Positions 50,701-64,000 of a stretch of 64,000 nucleotides of DNA are shown piece by piece. This DNA is from Zoroaster sp. YZ-2022. Its lineage: Eukaryota > Echinodermata > Asteroidea > Forcipulatida > Zoroasteridae. Position numbers and translations under genes: made by a program. Position 1 is the first letter of the stretch, and every line of letters begins with the position of its first letter. The stretch spans positions 5,441,148-5,505,147 of the forward strand of contig CM055837.1 in NCBI GenBank assembly GCA_029582265.1, read 5' to 3'. The notes under the pieces are model-generated. The model was not told the DNA's origin. It ran no database searches and saw only the letters and a program-made list of their open reading frames with translations.

Positions 50701-51309
50701 TTATTTGCAGTCACCGAGTTAATCTAAAACTAGCATTCCGATTCCATGCCCTGTTGATTGTGACAATATTGTCCCTTTAAGCTTGACTCCATGATGGGTG
50801 CATGTGTGTCCCAATCATTATTCCCTAAGGGTGTTTAGTTTTTTAAAAAATAATAATATTTTTAGCCTAAACTTACAAATCTAAACTCTATTATTCCCAG
50901 GAATAAGCTTTACTCCATGTTGTGTCCCAATCTTTATTCTCTAAGGGTGTTTAGTTTTAAAAAAAAAAAAAAAATTGTTGGCCTAAAGTTACAAATTTTA
51001 AACCTATTATTCCTCAGGACTGATGCGTCATTAAAAGAGCTATCTAGCTTGGTCAAAGAGGTCAACCCAGAGGCAAGACGTAGAGGGACCTTCTTCAGCT
51101 TTGCCATCGTATCTCCTGACAACAGACGACCAGGCTATCATCTCAACAACATAGGAATGACCTGCTCAGGACGTAAAGGACCAGATGATGGGGTGACGTT
51201 ATCCTCTACATCATTTCAGATTGGGGATTATATAGACATTGCAATTTCATTGCCGACTAGGGGAGGAGGACCACCGCCAATGAGAAGAGACAGTTGGGGA
51301 CGGATGTAG
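46033..51309 (+). CDS. SAP18: Histone deacetylase complex subunit SAP18
   Basis: Three coding exons: 46033-46104, 49659-49765 and 51018-51309, giving 156 residues (human about 153). SAP18 is a ubiquitin-fold nuclear protein of the Sin3-HDAC corepressor and of the ASAP/PSAP splicing complexes with RNPS1 and Acinus or Pinin. Diagnostic stretches: S-R-V-T-E-V-E and K-P-V-D-R-E-K in exon 1; T-C-P-L-L-L-R-V-F, G-R-H-H-R, P-N-E-L-Q-I-Y-T-W in exon 2; L-K-E-L-S-S-L-V-K-E-V, R-P-G-Y, M-T-C-S-G-R-K-G-P-D-D and F-Q-I-G-D-Y-I-D-I-A-I in exon 3. The C-terminus is Gly/Pro/Arg-rich. The ATG at 46033 is chosen because it gives the family N-terminus. Intron 1 (3.55 kb) is full of inverted repeats. Confidence 0.95.
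46225..46610 (+). repeat. Inner inverted repeat, left arm (SAP18 intron 1)
   Basis: 386 bases, inverted with 47929-48310. Shared blocks: GCCCCATAAATGTGGCACGG, CTTACATGTTTAACTATCTA, CTGTATTTTAGCGCGC. The arms differ by only a few substitutions and one short insertion, so the duplication looks recent. Confidence 0.9.
47670..47716. repeat. TA microsatellite
   Basis: About 15 TA units followed by an irregular TATTATATTATATATA stretch, near the centre of the nested inverted repeat. Confidence 0.95.
47929..48310 (-). repeat. Inner inverted repeat, right arm (SAP18 intron 1)
   Basis: 382 bases, reverse complement of 46225-46610. Contains a G8 run at the GTGTCC junction where the left arm has a C11 run. 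Confidence 0.9.
48548..49107. mobile_element. MITE with GAGAATGAAAGTCATAGAT ends
   Basis: Ends CCATGAGAATGAAAGTCATA and TATGACTTTCATTCTCTTGG (long inverted ends of about 32 bases, with TTTGCGTCC / GGACGCAAA inside). It separates the right inner and outer arms of the SAP18 inverted repeats. Confidence 0.8.
49186..49603 (-). mobile_element. Element with AGAATGTCGTATCCGAC ends, right arm
   Basis: 418 bases, inverted copy of 45434-45875 (shared TTGACAAGATCAGACTGACA, ACTGAGGAAGTCAT, GGACTTTATTTCCCTTCT). Ends 55 bases before SAP18 exon 2. Confidence 0.85.
50083..50351 (+). mobile_element. TTAA-flanked MITE family A, complete copy
   Basis: 269 bases, ends CCCTCCTACT / AGTAGGAGGG, TTAA at 50079-50082 and 50352-50355. 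In SAP18 intron 2. Confidence 0.9.
50356..50780 (+). mobile_element. Family P, long form
   Basis: 50558-50780 is a typical palindromic P copy. The preceding 200 bases (TCAAATAAACGTGTCCTTTA, AATGAATCTCTCCCCCTCCA, CATGAACACTCTAGTTG) also occur, inverted, beside the P copy at 57299-57660. The longer unit may be the parent of the short P copies. Confidence 0.7.
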
Positions 51310-51891
51310 GGTTTTTGACACTTTTGATTTTTGTATAATTGGACTATCTGCCTCCTTCAAAATGGACGTCCAGAATATGATTCAGTCTTTTACAGGTCTT
51401 GAATTTCATTCATATAGGGGCAAGGCCACCTTTCCTGACTTAAGAGCACTTCCATTAGGGGCATGTTTTCGCAACCATAACCAGAAACATGTTTGGGCTT
51501 TGGTCATTGCACCCTAGAATATCACAATGTCTATGGAAACATTGTTAAGGGGCACGGAGGTTTATGACCACCTTGAAATTTCAGACCTGATCTGAACAGT
51601 ATGCCATATACTGTTATTCCTTACATTTTGTTTACTTGTGAAAATCATGGATATGGATAACCCATTATTTTGTGTCAGCTTGCAAATTTTCTGATACCTG
51701 TAGTACTTTAGCGTTAACACAAAACAGTTTACATTCTTTATTGTATTTACATATCTAGCGCCAATTTCATAGTTTTTATTGATGGGTTTACATTTTTTCC
51801 AGATCATTTAAGGGCACAGTTACCAGCCTTATTTTGATTCACATTAACCCAAGTAGCAAGATGTTAGCCGACTGCTTTTCCAAAATAGTTT

Positions 51892-52102
51892 GAAAGGGGC
51901 AGTATTGTCACGATCAACAGGGCATGGAATCGGAGTGCTAGTTTTAGATTGACTCAGTGACTGAAAATAATACCCCACATGATAAGGTCATATTGCTGTT
52001 GCATAAATGAGCCATTAATTTTCAGTCACTGTGTTAATCTTAAACTAGGACATTGATTCCATGCCCTGTCGAAAGTCTGATCTGATGATACTGTCCCTTT
52101 AA
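51892..52102. mobile_element. Palindromic MITE family P, copy 6
   Basis: AAAGGGGCAGTATTGTCACG / CTGATGATACTGTCCCTTT ends; CAACAGGGCATGGAATCGG and its complement inside. Clean full-length copy. Confidence 0.85.
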
Positions 52103-52336
52103 GCACATATATCCCCGACACATTTATTTATAAAGGTCAGTAAGTTACAAGGCCATGGATGTGCACACATTTTCTGGCAACCTAGGATGTTTTTAAAATA
52201 AAGAATTTTATAGTTACATTTAGCACAAAAAATTGCCCATTGCTATGAAAATTGAAATTTTTATTGGGTGTTAACTATCAAGATTTAAAATTGCAAACTG
52301 TTGTTTGTGTTTACATGTAAAAATAATACTCAACAT

Positions 52337-52600
52337 AAAACACAATAAAGGGGGCCACTTTGCATCCGTCATGTTAGCAGTTTTTCCAATGGTTGTTATT
52401 TATTTTTTTACCCTCAAATTTCCATAAAAATTGGACGGAAAAAGTTACCTCACTTTTCCGTCCATTTGTTGATAGAAATTTTAGGGTAATTAAAAAAATA
52501 ATAGTAATAATCAACTCAAATGTTGAAATTCTTTTTGGGTGGTTTCAGATATTAGAAAAACTGCTAACGTGACGGTAGGAAAGTGGCCCCCTTTATGTCA
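52337..52600. repeat. Foldback MITE, short copy
   Basis: Shares AAAGGGGGCCACTTT ends, TCCATAAAAATTGGACGG and its complement with 1577-2022, lacking about 180 bases of the arms. Confidence 0.85.
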
Positions 52601-53544
52601 CTTGTTACTGACAGCAAGTTCTTTTTTCTTCTGAAATTGGTTTATTTAATTAAAATAATTTTTTTAAAGGATGAGTACGTGTATACTTGTACCTCAACTA
52701 AATTAAGGCACTTTTTTCCCAATAAATAACACTAAAAAAGACAACCAAAATCAAGATGTGGCCAAAAATAAAGCAAATACTGTTTTACCATAATTGTTGT
52801 AAATTTCCTTTTAAATTTGAACATTTCTAATATAGCGCTTTGCTAGTCATTTTCAATAAAACCCTGACCACATTATCCAAAACAATGCTGCCACCGCATG
52901 GTTCAACAGTTATTAAGTTTTAAAATGAATTCACAATGGGCCCTATTGTAAATTTATTTTGGAACTCAGTGACTGTTGTATCATGCCCCTTTTTTGTATA
53001 TTTTTGGGACTTACAAATAAAAAAAGGAAATTCCCAGAATATTCTCTTGGTTAACTTTTTTTTTAATCACTGTCATAATTTCTCCACCAGAACATGAAGA
53101 TTTTATTAACTGGCCTCCACATCACCCCTTACAGCCAGCCGATCCACCCACTATGTCTGGTAATAAAAACTCATGTCTATAATTCTATTAGGATGTGATC
53201 CTTTTTAAATCTGGTGTGAATGACTTAACTACTTTGAATACTAAAGCAAAAATTAATCTTTTAAAAGAATATCCAAATGACTGAAAAACATTTGTTTAAA
53301 ATGTCACTGTAAGTTGAACTAATTTTTTAGATAAAATAAGAGACACTAAAAACACTTATTACCACCCAGACAAACATTTTTAAGGAATTTTTGAATAAAT
53401 TTTCAAATAGTTTTTTATCAATCCTCCACAAATACATGAAAGCTGCAATGGGTTAAAGTGAATGACGAGAAACAGCTGGCTCAGAAAAATAATGTGCTAC
53501 TGTTATCGATTAAATATTCACTTATGAGCGTCACAGAATGACTG

Positions 53545-61871
<8,327 letters not shown>

Positions 61872-64000
61872 CTCGTCCGAGCAGTGGTCTGAGAATCGCT
61901 GAGATAACTTTAAAATTCAAGGACCTGCTCACATTCCTTATCTGTCAGCAGAGTCTTGCTCTGAAGTAGTTGCTACTGCTAGTGATTGTAGATCCGTGAG
62001 ATAATCACTTAGCTAGACATGATTCGATTATACTCATATTTTATGTGGGATGGGCCTAAAAAATCACTGCATCATCAGCTGATGTCTGTTCTTGTGTACA
62101 CGCACAATGTACGATACATCATACATGTACAACTGTACATGTACATATACATTGTGTACATGTACTTTGTAACTTAACTGTACATACATGTACATATCAT
62201 GTACGTACATGTACTGTACATGTGTATTATTTTATTTTACCTGCATCATCACCATCATCACGCCACGGTATGGAACGCCAAAAATGACAAATTATTATAA
62301 CTTTGTACCGGTTGTACGGTCGGTACCACTGATATCTATTATTAGACTTAGACATTTAGTGGTCAATACTTATCGTCCTAATGTTGCATAGTATGACTAG
62401 CCATGGATCGGGATCAATGACTCATCAGACATGAGAAAAATCCATGAGAAAAAATATTACTCTCCTTATAATTATATAGCCATTATCCAATTGGGGTAAA
62501 CAACATTCGATAGGCCCTAAGATAACAAAATCGCTGGGGCCGATATACAGATTATAAAGCGGGGACATTTGGGGGATCATCTAACCGGTTTTTACACGAG
62601 TCTACGGCAAGCGTCATAATGGCTCGTTCCATTATCTTGTGGGTTCACAGGAAAAAATATTAACATGGAAAAAATATTACATTCCCTAAAATCCAATTAC
62701 TGTGACTTAATGTATAGATGGACTTTACAGTGACACGTACTGGGCTCACCAGAATGATGTACCCCCCAAATACTCTACAAAGGGAACAATAATGATGGTG
62801 GGATTTAAGCATCCAGGAAATAATATAACCATTATGTTTCTCACATGAGAAAAAACACTTAAAGTACATGTTGTGAAAAAAGGTTCCTTTGACAATTACC
62901 AAGGGTTAAGAAAGATTCATGGTATTACACTACTCTCAAATCAATTTACAATGTCCTATTTGGTATAGCTGTTTGAATCCGTGTTCTAAAACGTTATAGA
63001 GCATCAACAGAGGGCGCTATTAAAGATATGTAGTGGCCCTAATAAAACCTACTTTTTTAACACACAAAAAAAGAAAAAAATTGAAAAAATATAACATGGG
63101 GCAATCTTTGCTCAATAGAACCTGCTGAGGAGAAAATTTGTTAGAATAACGACAACACTCAATTGAAAAAAATGAATTACAAAATATCAATACAAATTGC
63201 ATTATAACAATATGACAGTAACAACAGTAATTTCATAAACAAGAAGCACAACATAAATATATCTTTAAGACATGTTAGGCTTATTTGAAAATAAGAATTG
63301 TTTTATAACACATTTAAGATAATGCGGCATCCTCCTAAAAATGGCCGGTGGTCATGTCCGTTAGAAGGAGAGGGAAATCATTAAGAGCGGCTGTTAATCC
63401 ATTTAAAAGATGATTTTTCTGAATGAAATCCAAGTGAAGATGCTGTTGACAATGATCCGACAGGGTTGACTGCAATGACTATAATTATAACAATAGGTTG
63501 ATGGCTTTTGTAGCTCATTACAAACTTTGAAGAAACTCGTTAAAGACGGTCGCAATTTTCTTGTCCAAAATTTCAGTAGCATATACGTGTTAACGACTTT
63601 GAGAGAGGTCCGTTCCTGAACAAGCCTGACTTTTAACTTAAACTTACGAAAGGCTTTCATACAGTCTTGAGATAAGTGCTCACCTGAAGTTTACACCATC
63701 ATGATTTTGTTCTTGGTGCACTGTCATGAGTTTGATCATAATGTGTCGTCGATGTTTCTTCAATATTCTTGTTTACGAAAACAAACTCCATGGTAGAAAA
63801 AGTGGTTTCTTTTCTACTGCGCCCTGCGTTGGAACTGACGTCTCCGTGGCCCAATTGATAGACTATTGGTTGACTAATGATTGATTGTTTGCATTAATCA
63901 TGAACGGTTTAATATTTTTTTTATTATGATTTAAATTTATAGTTTAATCACTCATACCTGCATGCTCATTTTATTCCACTATGTCATAGTTTGGCACTCG
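61872..64000. other. Upstream region of ACAT2, no gene recognised
   Basis: Should contain the ACAT2 promoter and 5' UTR. 62085-62235 is a cluster of TACATGTACA-type palindromes. Beyond that I see AT-rich sequence with no family-recognisable exon; a 85-codon - strand frame at 63403-63660 has no recognisable domain or conserved pattern. Confidence 0.6.
62085..62235. repeat. TACATGTACA palindrome cluster
   Basis: At least six overlapping TGTACA/TACATGTA palindromes within 150 bases, about 220-360 bases upstream of the ACAT2 ATG. Could be a simple repeat or a regulatory cluster. Confidence 0.75.

Larger units (their letters stand above)
51310..53544. other. Convergent intergenic region SAP18 / ACAT2
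   Basis: SAP18 3' UTR (AATAAA at 52197), a family P copy (51892-52102), a foldback copy (52337-52600) and AT-rich sequence. Bases 53093-53160 could be a short exon (AG before, GT after, open in two frames) with no family match. ACAT2 polyadenylation on the - strand is not clear. Confidence 0.6.

Noticed and set aside
63403..63660. First exon of a neighbouring - strand gene
   Set aside because: Basic composition only; no start context, splice donor or family resemblance that I could support.

Overview
ORGANISM. This is animal nuclear DNA: AT-rich, with GT-AG introns, short phase-consistent exons, microsatellites and dense short transposons. The long + strand gene mixes SUEL-type lectin, EGF, VWD/C8/TIL and discoidin domains. 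That mix, plus intronic repeat types common in echinoderms, suggests an echinoderm, most likely a sea star. This is inference; no ribosomal or mitochondrial marker is present. LAYOUT. (1) 620-34573, + strand: 43 coding exons of one giant secreted protein, open at the left edge of the window. About 2,494 residues are visible down to a stop codon. Domain order: FAMeT-like, SUEL lectin, EGF, VWD1-C8-TIL, Cys-rich linker, furin-type site, discoidin, unnamed beta-rich domain, discoidin, EGF, VWD2-C8-TIL-Cys module, SUEL, SUEL, EGF, VWD3-C8-TIL-Cys module, SUEL, SUEL. The nearest protein I can name is the sea star footprint (adhesive) protein Sfp1; hemocytin and SCO-spondin are more distant. (2) 38801-42306, +: CHMP1B-like ESCRT-III subunit, 5 coding exons, 200 residues. 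(3) 46033-51309, +: SAP18, 3 coding exons, 156 residues, with a first intron packed with nested inverted repeats. (4) 53545-61871, - strand: cytosolic acetyl-CoA acetyltransferase (ACAT2-like), 9 coding exons, 393 residues, convergent with SAP18. (5) 61872-64000: no gene recognised. The genes are unrelated neighbours, not an operon. REPEATS. Introns and intergenic DNA hold at least a dozen short mobile families: three TTAA-flanked MITE families, a palindromic family with about ten copies, a Tc1-type foldback element, a tRNA-derived SINE ending in (ATT)n, a Penelope-type 3' end, palindromic repeats with hammerhead-like cores, and a deleted element with DIRS/Ngaro-like split direct repeats. MOST INTERESTING. 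The giant gene consists of a VWD-C8-TIL cassette repeated three times with identical exon phases, one extra intron in the third copy, and a 27-base micro-exon encoding a furin site. GDPH tetrapeptides occur once at the classical VWD position and twice inside TIL domains. The split-repeat element at 7.1-9.2 kb and the hammerhead-like repeats are the best non-coding leads. All exon calls were read by eye from frame, splice sites and family resemblance; no alignment, transcript or database search was run.
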